NCBI GenBank assembly: GCA_009918865.1
Contig: RGCY01000023.1
Span: forward strand, 1-11,526
DNA from: Actinomycetota bacterium
GTDB taxonomy: Bacteria > Actinomycetota > Actinomycetes > S36-B12 > UBA5976
Direction: 5' to 3'
DNA length: 11,526 bases
Both the position numbers and the translations under genes were made by a program. Each line of letters opens with the position of its first letter. The stretch's first letter is position 1. Positions 1 through 6,544 of the stretch are shown piece by piece. The notes under the pieces are model-generated. The model worked only from the letters and a program-made list of their open reading frames with translations. It had not been told where the DNA came from and ran no database searches.

Positions 1-994
1 GACCCACGCTCGCCGCGTCATCTGGCATCGGCGTGGAATCCGTTGCGAAGCCATACCGCTGCATCCACTCATCGCTGAACACTTTGCCCAGATATCCGCG
101 GCCACTATCCGGCAGCACCACAACAACGACATCATCCGGCCCACATGCGGCCGCGACGCGCAGTGCCGCAACAACGGCCATCCCGCAGGAGCCACCGACG
201 AGCAGCCCCTCTTCGCGAGCCAAACGCCGCGTCATGGCAAAGGACTCAGCGTCGCTGACTGCAATGACGTCATCAACAAGTTCGGGGTCGTAGTTCGCTG
301 GCCAGAAATCTTCGCCAACGCCTTCAACCAAATACGGACGCCCGGTGCCACCGGAATACACCGAACCTTCGGGATCAGCCGCAATCACACGCACAGCATT
401 ATTGGACTGCTCTTTGAGATAGCGCCCCACGCCAATGATGGTGCCGCCAGTGCCCGCACCTGCAACATAGTGAGTGACGCGACCATCAGTTTGCCGCCAG
501 ATTTCCGGACCAGTTGTTTCATAGTGTGACCGCGGATTGTTCGGGTTGGAGTACTGATCGGGCTTCCACGCTCCCGGAATTTCGCGCGCCAATCGGTCGC
601 TCACTGAGTAATAAGAACGCGGATCATCGGGCTCAACTGCCGTCGGACACACCTCAACGCGAGCGCCATACGCCTTGAGAACATTGATTTTGTCAGCGCT
701 CACTTTGTCTGGGCACACAAACACACACTGATAGCCACGCTCCTGTGCAACGAGCGCTAAGCCCACACCAGTGTTGCCACTCGTGGGCTCAACAATCGTG
801 CCGCCGGGTTTGAGTAGACCGGCTTGTTCAGCCGCATCAACCATGGCCACAGCAATGCGGTCTTTGGCTGAACCGCCGGGGTTGAGGTACTCAACTTTCG
901 CGAGCACTGTCGCCGAAATGCCCTCTGTCACACGCTTCAGGCGAACGAGCGGTGTGTTCCCAATGAGGTCAAGAACGCTGTCTGCAAAATCCAC
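1..994 (-). CDS. cbs: Cystathionine beta-synthase, PLP-dependent (C-terminal part missing at window edge)
   Basis: The enzyme condenses serine with homocysteine to cystathionine in the cytoplasm, the first step of reverse transsulfuration. 331 codons are visible and the frame stays open to the left edge; family members of about 455 residues carry a C-terminal CBS-domain pair, which would lie outside. Fold-type II PLP motifs are clear: NTPLVRL near residue 13, the Schiff-base lysine K44 in PGGSAKDR, the substrate loop PTSGNTG at 70-76, the phosphate-binding GAGTGGT at 179-185, and PDSGRGYL near 295. The middle segment SVYSGGTGRPYLVEG fits CBS better than CysK-type cysteine synthase. The GTG at 994 is the start because an in-frame TAG lies three codons upstream. 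There is no evident Shine-Dalgarno sequence. It begins 26 bases after the Bax-like gene ends, which suggests co-transcription. An O-acetylserine sulfhydrylase remains a less likely alternative until the C-terminus is seen. Confidence 0.93.
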   Translation of the reverse strand, partial: MDFADSVLDLIGNTPLVRLKRVTEGISATVLAKVEYLNPGGSAKDRIAVAMVDAAEQAGLLKPGGTIVEPTSGNTGVGLALVAQERGYQCVFVCPDKVSADKINVLKAYGARVEVCPTAVEPDDPRSYYSVSDRLAREIPGAWKPDQYSNPNNPRSHYETTGPEIWRQTDGRVTHYVAGAGTGGTIIGVGRYLKEQSNNAVRVIAADPEGSVYSGGTGRPYLVEGVGEDFWPANYDPELVDDVIAVSDAESFAMTRRLAREEGLLVGGSCGMAVVAALRVAAACGPDDVVVVVLPDSGRGYLGKVFSDEWMQRYGFATDSTPMPDDAASVG

Positions 995-1020
995 GCGGAC
1001 ACGCTAGTGGGCGTGGTTTG

Positions 1021-1803
1021 TCAGTCGCGGTTGCGGGCAATGATGGCAAGCAAGCGCAGCAGTTCGAGGTAGAGCCACACAAGCGTCACCACAAGGCCGA
1101 ACGATGCGCGCCATGCTTCCCGGCGTGGAGTGCCGTAGGCAATGGCCTGTTGCACCGACTCAAAGTCCATCACCAGTGAGAACGCGGCCAAGCCAACACC
1201 AGCGAGACAGAGCAGCAAACCAAACTGGGTGCCGAAGAAGCCATAGCCACCACCAAGCGATGGGTTGAACATCGTGGCAATCCAGGAAATCAGACCAAGC
1301 GCAACATAAGAAACCATGGCGATGATGAAGATTTTCATCGTTGTGCCGTTAACGCGGATGATTTTGGCCGAGTAAAGGAACAGCATCACAGCAAACGTGA
1401 TGAGGGTTCCCAGCACCGCCTTGCTCACAATGCCTTGGTACTGAGCTTCGTAAAGCCTAGAAATGCCGCCCACGAAAAGCCCTTGGCAAGCGGCGTAGGC
1501 GAGCACTAGCGCGGGGCTGACATTGCGTTTGAATGTGTTGACAAGTGCGAGCACAAATCCCAGTCCGCCACCAACGAGCATGAGCATCAAACTTGGGCGG
1601 AACCACGAGTAAGCACCAGCAACAAGCAAGACCACGAACATGACGGCGGTCTTGGCAACCACATCGTCAATGGTCATCCGGTCGGCTACGCCCGCGCGCG
1701 AAGGCGCTGCGAACTGCTCCTTCAGTGCGGCGACCTCAGAAGCAATATCTGTGCGTGAAGCAGTCGCCGTCATGCGGTTGAGAATTGGGTTGTTGCTAGC
1801 CAT
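1021..1803 (-). CDS. Bax inhibitor-1/YccA family integral membrane protein
   Basis: 260 residues. After a soluble N-terminus of about 45 residues, roughly seven hydrophobic segments follow: about 50-66, 70-88, 95-113, 128-148, 156-176, 188-212 and 230-254. The start ASNNPILNRM, the MTIDDVVAKTAVMF stretch entering the first helix, and the Gly/aromatic-rich later helices resemble the actinobacterial Bax1-I-like proteins. Related TMBIM proteins form calcium-leak channels or interact with FtsH (YccA), but the role in Actinobacteria is not established, so no specific function is assigned. The ATG at 1803 has a strong GGAGG nine bases upstream. The gene lies only 33 bases after the mature 3' end of tRNA-Leu with no terminator between, and is followed 26 bases later by cbs. 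The pairing with cbs probably reflects shared transcription rather than shared biochemistry. Confidence 0.88.
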   Translation of the reverse strand: MASNNPILNRMTATASRTDIASEVAALKEQFAAPSRAGVADRMTIDDVVAKTAVMFVVLLVAGAYSWFRPSLMLMLVGGGLGFVLALVNTFKRNVSPALVLAYAACQGLFVGGISRLYEAQYQGIVSKAVLGTLITFAVMLFLYSAKIIRVNGTTMKIFIIAMVSYVALGLISWIATMFNPSLGGGYGFFGTQFGLLLCLAGVGLAAFSLVMDFESVQQAIAYGTPRREAWRASFGLVVTLVWLYLELLRLLAIIARNRD

Positions 1804-1812
1804 CGTGCGCAG

Positions 1813-1817
1813 CCTCC
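1813..1817 (-). promoter_or_regulatory. Ribosome binding site of the Bax-like gene
   Basis: GGAGG on the minus strand, nine bases before the ATG at 1803. It supports that start and shows the message is translated from a short leader that begins at or inside the preceding tRNA transcript. Confidence 0.7.
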
Positions 1818-1836
1818 GTTGTTCTCGGGCCCGCGG

Positions 1837-1909
1837 TGCCCCCAGGGGGATTCGAACCCACGCTTGAGCGAGTTTAAGTCGCTTGCCTCTACCGCTGGGC
1901 TATGGGGGC
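1837..1909 (-). tRNA. tRNA-Leu, anticodon TAA
   Basis: A 73-nt cloverleaf reads on the minus strand. The acceptor stem GCCCCCA/TGGGGGC pairs fully over seven bases. The D arm has three pairs (GCC/GGC) and the GGTAGA loop seen in leucine tRNAs. The anticodon stem AGCGA/TCGCT is perfect with loop CTTAAAC, giving anticodon TAA. The T loop is TTCGAAT and the discriminator base is A, as expected for leucine. The variable region is only five bases (CAAGC), not the long class II arm usual for leucine; as I recall, a short-arm tRNA-Leu(TAA) is found at this locus in other Actinobacteria. The T stem GTGGG/CCCCC has one U-C mismatch (position 50 with 64). The 3' end continues CCG, so CCA is not fully encoded and must be added. 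The gene sits between ppx and the Bax-like gene. Confidence 0.92.
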
Positions 1910-1919
1910 GAGTGTGTCA

Positions 1920-1949
1920 GCAGTAGGCGAAGTCTGCCACCGCTGGCAA
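1920..1949 (-). promoter_or_regulatory. Probable promoter of tRNA-Leu
   Basis: On the minus strand a -35-like TTGCCA (1944-1949) is followed after 18 bases by TACTGC (1920-1925) as a weak -10. The -10 ends ten bases before the mature tRNA 5' end, so transcription would start a few bases ahead of the tRNA, which is normal for tRNA genes. The -35 is good (5 of 6 to TTGACA); the -10 lacks the usual final T. Inferred from consensus only. It may also drive the Bax-like gene and cbs. Confidence 0.4.
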
Positions 1950-1974
1950 CCTGACTGACATGAACCGGGTTGGC

Positions 1975-2991
1975 TCACCACACGGTCTCGTCGGCCAACC
2001 GCCAGGCCGTCGCATCCAAGATGTCATGTTCGCTCACAACGAGGTGGTCAGCCCCGGTCAAATCCAGAATCCGCCGCAGAATCAACGACCCCGCCGCAAT
2101 CACATCCGCGCGCCCCTCTTCCACGCCGGGCAGCGTGAGCCGCTCATCGCGAGTCATCGAAAGCAGATCGTCACTCACCTGAGCGACCTGCTCAGCGGTG
2201 ATGACCGCACCATCCACAAGAGCCGAGTCGTAGCGTTGTAGCCCAAGGGCAATTGCCGCCACCGTCGTCACAGTGCCGGCTACCCCAACGAGCGTGAGTG
2301 CCCGCGGGGCCGGCACCACCGCAAGTGCCTGCGCAATGGCAGCATCGATGTCCACCTGGGCAGCCGCGATGGCTGAGGCTGTGGCAGGTGCGGTGTGGAT
2401 GTGACGTTCCGTCATGCGCACGCAACCAATGTCCACACTCGTCGCATACTCCACGCCGCTGGTGCCCATGACAAATTCCGTGGAACCGCCGCCAATGTCA
2501 ATCACCAAAAACGGTCCGGGGTGCTCGGCACGCGCATAGGCCACTGCACCGGTGAACGACAACTCTGCTTCTTCATGACCATCAAGCACGGTCAAGTCGC
2601 AGCCCAATCGCGACCGGATGCCTGCCGCAAATTGCTCACGATTGGTCACATCGCGAGTTGCGGAAGTTGCCACGAAGCGCACGGCTCTGGCATCGAAGTG
2701 GTGAATGATGGCGGCAAACTCATCAATCGCAGCAAATGTGCGTTCAAGGGCAGCAGGGGCAAACTCATGTGTGCGATCCACGCCTTCACCAAGACGCACA
2801 AGTCGCAATTCCCGAGCAAGGTTCGTGACGTCCACCGAGTCGCTGGACTTCTCAATCACGAGTAAACGAATCGAGTTGGTTCCGCAGTCAATGGCCGCGA
2901 ATCGTGATGTGCGTGGCTCGCTCACACCTTGCTCCGGCAGGGTTTCGACGCCACGCTCTGCAGAAGTGTCATCCGACGGTGCATGCGTCAT
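1975..2991 (-). CDS. ppx: Ppx/GppA-family exopolyphosphatase
   Basis: Cytoplasmic phosphatase of the ASKHA (actin/Hsp70-like) superfamily; members remove terminal phosphate from polyphosphate or from pppGpp. Motifs: AIDCGTNSIRLL at 33-44 with D35 in the first phosphate loop, the conserved TSATRD at 109-114, the glutamate-containing GHEEAELSF at 138-146 (E141 matches the catalytic Glu position), and the second phosphate loop DIGGGSTE at 165-172. At 338 residues it is the short form that lacks the C-terminal HD-like domain of E. coli Ppx, as in other Actinobacteria, where substrate preference cannot be read from sequence. The first 28 residues precede the conserved domain. The ATG at 2991 has a purine-rich GAGGAAGAGGGG just upstream; an in-frame GTG at 2925, preceded by GGAG, would give a product closer to usual length and is a real alternative. 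It starts six bases after DUF501 ends, so the two are surely co-transcribed. Confidence 0.92.
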   Translation of the reverse strand: MTHAPSDDTSAERGVETLPEQGVSEPRTSRFAAIDCGTNSIRLLVIEKSSDSVDVTNLARELRLVRLGEGVDRTHEFAPAALERTFAAIDEFAAIIHHFDARAVRFVATSATRDVTNREQFAAGIRSRLGCDLTVLDGHEEAELSFTGAVAYARAEHPGPFLVIDIGGGSTEFVMGTSGVEYATSVDIGCVRMTERHIHTAPATASAIAAAQVDIDAAIAQALAVVPAPRALTLVGVAGTVTTVAAIALGLQRYDSALVDGAVITAEQVAQVSDDLLSMTRDERLTLPGVEEGRADVIAAGSLILRRILDLTGADHLVVSEHDILDATAWRLADETVW

Positions 2992-2997
2992 CGCCGG

Positions 2998-3543
2998 CTA
3001 CCCCTCTTCCTCATCGTGAACGTCAACGCATCGGCCAGCCCCGCCCCAGCAATCCAATGTGCCCAGCATGCGCTCAAGCAGCTCGAGCGCATCATCGCCA
3101 AGTGGGTTTACGCCTGCACCTGCAGCGAGTGCATGTCCAACGAGCACGTGCAGACACTTCACTCGGTCAGGCATGCCACCGGCTGAGACACCGGCAATCT
3201 CGGCCACTGACTCCATCTCTTCACGTTGCGCCACATACATCTCGTGCGCGCGCGCATATGCCTGTGCCAATTCTGGATCGCTTGCCAAGCGTTCAGTCAT
3301 CTCGCGCATCACGCCATCCGCTTCCAAAGTTCCGATGGCAGATGTGGCTCGAGGGCACGTGAGGTAAAACAACGTGGGGAAGGGCGTGCCATCAGGCAGA
3401 CGCGGTGCGGTCTTCACCACATCTGGTAGACCACACGCACACCGATGAGCGACGCCGACAACTCCCCGCACCGGTCGTCCAAGTTGCGCACTCACTGCAG
3501 CCAAATCTTCCGGGCTCACCGAGTCGCCAATGCGGTCACTCAC
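2998..3543 (-). CDS. DUF501 family protein
   Basis: 181 residues, recognised as the actinobacterial DUF501 family, whose function is unknown. Conserved blocks visible: RCACGLPDVV at 34-43, PRLPDGTPFPTLFYLTCPRA at 47-66, and MPDRVKCLHVLVGHALAAG at 124-142 followed by GVNPLGDD at 144-151. Cysteines 35, 37, 63 and 130 with histidines 33, 132 and 137 sit inside these blocks and could bind a metal; that is inference. No signal peptide or membrane segment is present, so it is probably cytoplasmic. The GTG at 3543 is the most upstream start, because an in-frame TAG lies five codons before it. Its first bases overlap the stop of a tiny upstream frame (GTGA). The family characteristically lies between an FtsB-like gene and ppx, as here, so a link to division or phosphate metabolism has only neighbourhood support. 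Confidence 0.9.
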   Translation of the reverse strand: MSDRIGDSVSPEDLAAVSAQLGRPVRGVVGVAHRCACGLPDVVKTAPRLPDGTPFPTLFYLTCPRATSAIGTLEADGVMREMTERLASDPELAQAYARAHEMYVAQREEMESVAEIAGVSAGGMPDRVKCLHVLVGHALAAGAGVNPLGDDALELLERMLGTLDCWGGAGRCVDVHDEEEG

Positions 3544-3604
3544 ACACCCACGCTACCGATGAAGGCACCCCTCATGACGGGCGAACCCCAGAGTGAAGGC
3601 ACAT
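3540..3604 (-). other. Two tiny overlapping reading frames leading into DUF501
   Basis: In the 97-base gap between the ftsB-like gene and DUF501, an ATG at 3604 opens a 10-codon frame (MCLHSGVRPS) ending in TGA at 3572. That stop overlaps the ATG of a second 11-codon frame (MRGAFIGSVGV, 3575-3540) as ATGA, and the second stop overlaps the DUF501 start as GTGA. Neither has a convincing Shine-Dalgarno sequence. They may be a translational relay or leader, or coincidence in a short spacer. Confidence 0.22.
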
Positions 3605-3640
3605 AACGCCCAGATTTAAGGCGCTGTGACTTCAGTGACC

Positions 3641-4096
3641 TTACGGCTTCACCTCAGCGCTGGACTGGGCCATCGTGTGATGCATCGTGACCCACCACGG
3701 TTGTTGTGCGGCGGCGGCAACAACAGCGCTATCCCACGGCAAATCTGCCGACTTCTCGGGTTGCGCATCAACAACGATGTAGGCCGTTTCACCTGGCATC
3801 ACAAAATGCAGTCGTGCGCGCGCTAGCGCCTTCACATAATGCGGATCGCTGAGGCGCTGCTTTCGTTGCTTGAGTTCCGCAAGCGCCGCCTTGCGCTGGG
3901 CGACCTCGGCTTCAAGTGCGCTGGCTTGCCGTTGTTGCGCAACCAGTGCTTGAACCGGGCCAGCAAACTGCAAGGTTGCGATGAGCAAGATTGCCCACAC
4001 CACCGCTTGTCGCAAGGCGATGGACGTGGAGAGCAGACCGACCGCGGTGCGTTCCGGTGCAGTTCGCGCGGAACGTGAAGCGGTCTTGCTCGTCAT
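3641..4096 (-). CDS. ftsB: FtsB/DivIC-family septum formation initiator protein
   Basis: 151 residues, single-pass membrane protein of the divisome; FtsB/DivIC proteins pair with FtsL and FtsQ/DivIB to activate septal peptidoglycan synthesis. The order is typical: a basic cytoplasmic tail (1-28), one transmembrane helix (about 30-50, rich in V, I, L, A), an extracytoplasmic coiled coil (about 52-82, many E, K, Q, R and A), then the family block DPHYVKALARARLHFVMPGE at 84-103. The last 45 residues are low in conservation. The frame is open upstream into eno as far as 4303, but those 69 codons overlap the conserved enolase C-terminus and look like random translation, so the ATG at 4096 is taken as the start, 37 bases after eno stops. 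A GTG at 4114 is an alternative. No strong ribosome binding site is visible. Position directly after eno matches other Actinobacteria. Confidence 0.87.
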   Translation of the reverse strand: MTSKTASRSARTAPERTAVGLLSTSIALRQAVVWAILLIATLQFAGPVQALVAQQRQASALEAEVAQRKAALAELKQRKQRLSDPHYVKALARARLHFVMPGETAYIVVDAQPEKSADLPWDSAVVAAAAQQPWWVTMHHTMAQSSAEVKP

Positions 4097-4133
4097 GTGC
4101 TCAGTGTCGCGCACATCGTGAGATGGCAGCGCC

Positions 4134-5417
4134 TCACACGCGGGCAGCAAACCGAGGGAATGCGGCCGCGCCGGCGTACACCGCGGCTTCGTCCAACTGC
4201 TCTTCAATGCGCAGAAGTTGGTTGTACTTCGCAACGCGCTCGCTACGGGCTGGTGCGCCAGTCTTGATTTGACCGCAGTTCGTTGCCACCGCGAGGTCAG
4301 CAATCGTGGTGTCTTCTGTCTCTCCAGAGCGGTGACTCATCATGCAACGGTAGCCATTGCGTTGCGCGAGAGAAACCGCATCAAGGGTTTCAGTGAGTGA
4401 CCCGATTTGGTTCACCTTCACCAGCAACGCGTTCGCGGTCGCGGTGTCAATGCCACGCTGCAACCGCGAGACATTCGTAACGAACAAGTCATCTCCAACA
4501 ATCTGCACGGCTGCGCCAAGCCGGTCAGTCATGGCTTTCCAGCCATCCCAATCGTTTTCGCCCAGCGGGTCTTCGATGCTCACCAACGGGTACGCCGAAA
4601 CTAACTCGGCGTAGTACTCAATCATCTGCGCACTCGTGAGGGTCTTGCCTTCGAAGGTGTACCCGTTGTCACCGTGGAACTCCGTGGCAGCAACATCGAG
4701 TGCCAGCGCAATCTGCGAACCAAGTTTGTAGCCGGCCTTCTCCACAGCAGTGGCAATCAAATCCAGTGCAGCGCGGTTACTTGCCAATGCCGGTGCAAAA
4801 CCGCCTTCGTCACCGAGACCAGTCGCCAAACCTTGCGACTTCAGCACCGACTTCAAACAGTGATAAATCTCCGCGCCCCACTGCAATGCTTCACCAAAAG
4901 TGTCAGCACCAATCGGCGCAATCATGAATTCTTGAATGTCAACGCCGGTGTCTGCGTGTGCGCCACCGTTGAGAATGTTCATCATCGGAACGGGCAGCAC
5001 ATGCGCGTTGGGTCCACCCACGTAACGAAACAGTGGCAGACCAGCCGACTCCGCTGCGGCTTTGGCAACTGCCAGTGAAACGCCGAGAATTGCATTTGCG
5101 CCGAGCTTGGACTTGTTGTCCGTGCCATCCGCAGCCAACATTGCGGCATCAATGAGCCGCTGCTCATCGGCATCGAAGCCGAGAACTGCCGGCGCTAACT
5201 CATCTTCCACAAACCGCACGGCATTGCGCACTCCCTTGCCAAGGTAGCGGCTCCCACCATCGCGCACCTCAACGGCTTCGAATGCACCTGTGGACGCGCC
5301 AGAAGGCACAGCAGCGCGAGCAACCGTTTCGTCATCGAGCATCACTTCAACTTCAACCGTGGGGTTACCACGGGAGTCGAGAATTTCGCGAGCGAGAACG
5401 TTGGCAATAGTGGGCAT
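4134..5417 (-). CDS. eno: Enolase (phosphopyruvate hydratase)
   Basis: Converts 2-phosphoglycerate to phosphoenolpyruvate in glycolysis and the reverse in gluconeogenesis; magnesium-dependent, cytoplasmic. The product is 427 residues, the usual length. Conserved features: SRGNPTVEVEV near 15-25, the SGAS loop at 39-42, GDEGGFAP with the catalytic glutamate E204, metal ligands in ALDVAATEF, SIEDPL and GDDLFVTN, the catalytic base K334 in LVKVNQIGSLTET, and the SHRSGETED loop. The start at 5417 (MPTIANV) is chosen over the in-frame ATG 18 codons upstream because family members begin here and a GGAG lies seven bases ahead. First gene of the minus-strand run eno-ftsB-DUF501-ppx, divergent from the DUF2236 gene. 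Confidence 0.98.
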   Translation of the reverse strand: MPTIANVLAREILDSRGNPTVEVEVMLDDETVARAAVPSGASTGAFEAVEVRDGGSRYLGKGVRNAVRFVEDELAPAVLGFDADEQRLIDAAMLAADGTDNKSKLGANAILGVSLAVAKAAAESAGLPLFRYVGGPNAHVLPVPMMNILNGGAHADTGVDIQEFMIAPIGADTFGEALQWGAEIYHCLKSVLKSQGLATGLGDEGGFAPALASNRAALDLIATAVEKAGYKLGSQIALALDVAATEFHGDNGYTFEGKTLTSAQMIEYYAELVSAYPLVSIEDPLGENDWDGWKAMTDRLGAAVQIVGDDLFVTNVSRLQRGIDTATANALLVKVNQIGSLTETLDAVSLAQRNGYRCMMSHRSGETEDTTIADLAVATNCGQIKTGAPARSERVAKYNQLLRIEEQLDEAAVYAGAAAFPRFAARV

Positions 5418-5424
5418 AAGAAGA

Positions 5425-5428
5425 CTCC
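5425..5428 (-). promoter_or_regulatory. Ribosome binding site of eno
   Basis: GGAG on the minus strand seven bases before the ATG at 5417. It decides the enolase start in favour of the family-standard N-terminus over the longer in-frame extension to 5471. Confidence 0.65.
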
Positions 5429-5488
5429 ATGGATTAGCGACGAACAGGCGAGCATGTGGAGAGTTCACCACTGCTCAGAGCAAGCCCA

Positions 5489-5494
5489 AGCCTA
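5489..5494 (-). promoter_or_regulatory. Candidate -10 element for eno
   Basis: TAGGCT on the minus strand fits the actinobacterial TAnnnT -10 pattern and lies 71 bases upstream of the eno ATG in the 188-base divergent region. No convincing -35 is seen 16-18 bases further upstream. Consensus match only. I see no operator-like palindrome or clear plus-strand promoter in the rest of the region. Confidence 0.27.
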
Positions 5495-5605
5495 GCCAAG
5501 GCGCAGTGTGGCTAATGCCAGCACATCGCCGCTTGATGGGCAGAGAAGAACGCGCATCGCGCACTCCAACCTGCACTTTCGGGTCAGCAGTGCGATGCTC
5601 AGCGC

Positions 5606-6544
5606 GTGAGCCCACTGCCCCGGAATCCGCTTGATGTGTGGCTGGGCATGCTTCCGGAGCCGCAGTTCATATTCGGCACTCCGGATGAGACCACACCCGA
5701 CGCCGGCCTCTTCGGACCCGACTCCGTGAGTTGGCTCATTCACAGCGACCCGGTTGCACTGCTTGGCGGGATTCGGGCGCTACTGCTGCAGGCTTTACAT
5801 CCCGAGGCGATGGCCGGTGTTGCGCAGTGGTCGGACTACCGCGAAGACCCTTGGGGTCGACTCACACGCACTGCGGAATACATCGGCGTCACCACATTTG
5901 GCACCACCGCCGAAGTGCAGCACGCTGGCGAGCGAGTGCGTTCAGTGCACGCAAAACTCGGCGTTGATGCACCGCACCTGCTGCTGTGGGTGCATGCAGG
6001 ATTTGTGGATTCACTTCTTCACGTTCACCGCCTCGCTCACCCAGATTTTGGTGACTCAGCGGCCGACACATACGTGGATGAGCAGCGCGCTGCTGCGGCA
6101 GTTGTTGGTTTGGATGCGAACGATGTCTTCGGTTCAACGCAAGCCATTGCTGATTACTTTGAACAGGAAAAGCCTGGTTTGCGAGCCACTGCTGATGCAC
6201 TCACAGCCGCGCGAGTGTTGGTGGTGCCGCCCATGGCTCCGCGAGCCGAATGGTTGACGCCAGCGCGTGGCGCGTGGGCATTGCTTGCGAGCACAGCATT
6301 TGCAACGTTGCCGTTATGGGCGCAGCGGCTCTATGCAGACGCTCTCGGCCTACCCGAAGCACCGCCGGGTCTAGCGCCCATTGTTGAAGCAAGTGTGGCT
6401 GCAACATCGTGGCTAAGAGAAACGTCAGTGAGTGTGGCTGTGCGAGGCCTTTCGACAGTGCTGCGCAATGTTCCTGCAGAACAGCGCATGGGCCCACATG
6501 CTCGAGCCGCACATCTTCGACTCGGGTTGATGAAATCGAGTTAG
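5606..6544 (+). CDS. DUF2236/MpaB-like oxygenase family protein
   Basis: 312 residues, recognised as DUF2236 (oxygenase MpaB family; related to the haem-dependent latex-clearing protein Lcp). Visible family blocks: GPDSVSWLIHSDPVALLGGIR at 37-57, LLQALHPEAMAGVAQ at 60-74, YREDPWGRLTRTAEYIGVTTFGTT at 78-101, and the histidine-rich LLLWVHAGFVDSLLHVHRL at 125-143. Histidines 65, 115, 130, 139 and 141 are candidates for cofactor binding; this is inference. It is mostly helical and soluble, with no signal peptide. The substrate is unknown. The GTG at 5606 has no Shine-Dalgarno; in-frame GTG 5636 and ATG 5648 are possible starts and would still keep all conserved blocks. The only plus-strand gene, it diverges from eno and converges on mazG, sharing four bases with it at the stops. 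Confidence 0.85.
   Translation: MSPLPRNPLDVWLGMLPEPQFIFGTPDETTPDAGLFGPDSVSWLIHSDPVALLGGIRALLLQALHPEAMAGVAQWSDYREDPWGRLTRTAEYIGVTTFGTTAEVQHAGERVRSVHAKLGVDAPHLLLWVHAGFVDSLLHVHRLAHPDFGDSAADTYVDEQRAAAAVVGLDANDVFGSTQAIADYFEQEKPGLRATADALTAARVLVVPPMAPRAEWLTPARGAWALLASTAFATLPLWAQRLYADALGLPEAPPGLAPIVEASVAATSWLRETSVSVAVRGLSTVLRNVPAEQRMGPHARAAHLRLGLMKSS

Noticed and set aside
33..293. Plus-strand open frame of 86 codons opposite cbs
   Set aside because: Ser/Thr/Ala-rich shadow of the minus-strand cbs frame, which has clear PLP-enzyme motifs throughout.
1935..1948. Hairpin TGCCA/TGGCA between ppx and tRNA-Leu, possible terminator
   Set aside because: Only a five-pair stem with a four-base loop and no T run; part of it also fits the tRNA promoter -35.
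3572..3604. Cysteine-responsive attenuator leader peptide before DUF501
   Set aside because: Only one cysteine codon and no visible alternative hairpins or T run; DUF501 has no known link to cysteine metabolism. Kept only as part of the tiny-frame relay observation.
4097..4303. Open frame extending the ftsB-like protein upstream by 69 codons into eno
   Set aside because: The added residues overlap the conserved enolase C-terminus, are low-complexity shadow translation and match nothing in FtsB/DivIC proteins.
5550..5562. GCGC-rich inverted repeat in the eno/DUF2236 divergent region, possible operator
   Set aside because: Short arms of four bases made of GC alternation, common by chance here; no second copy nearby.
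5492..5743. Minus-strand 83-codon open frame upstream of eno
   Set aside because: It overlaps the conserved start of the DUF2236 gene, has no recognisable domain and no ribosome binding site.
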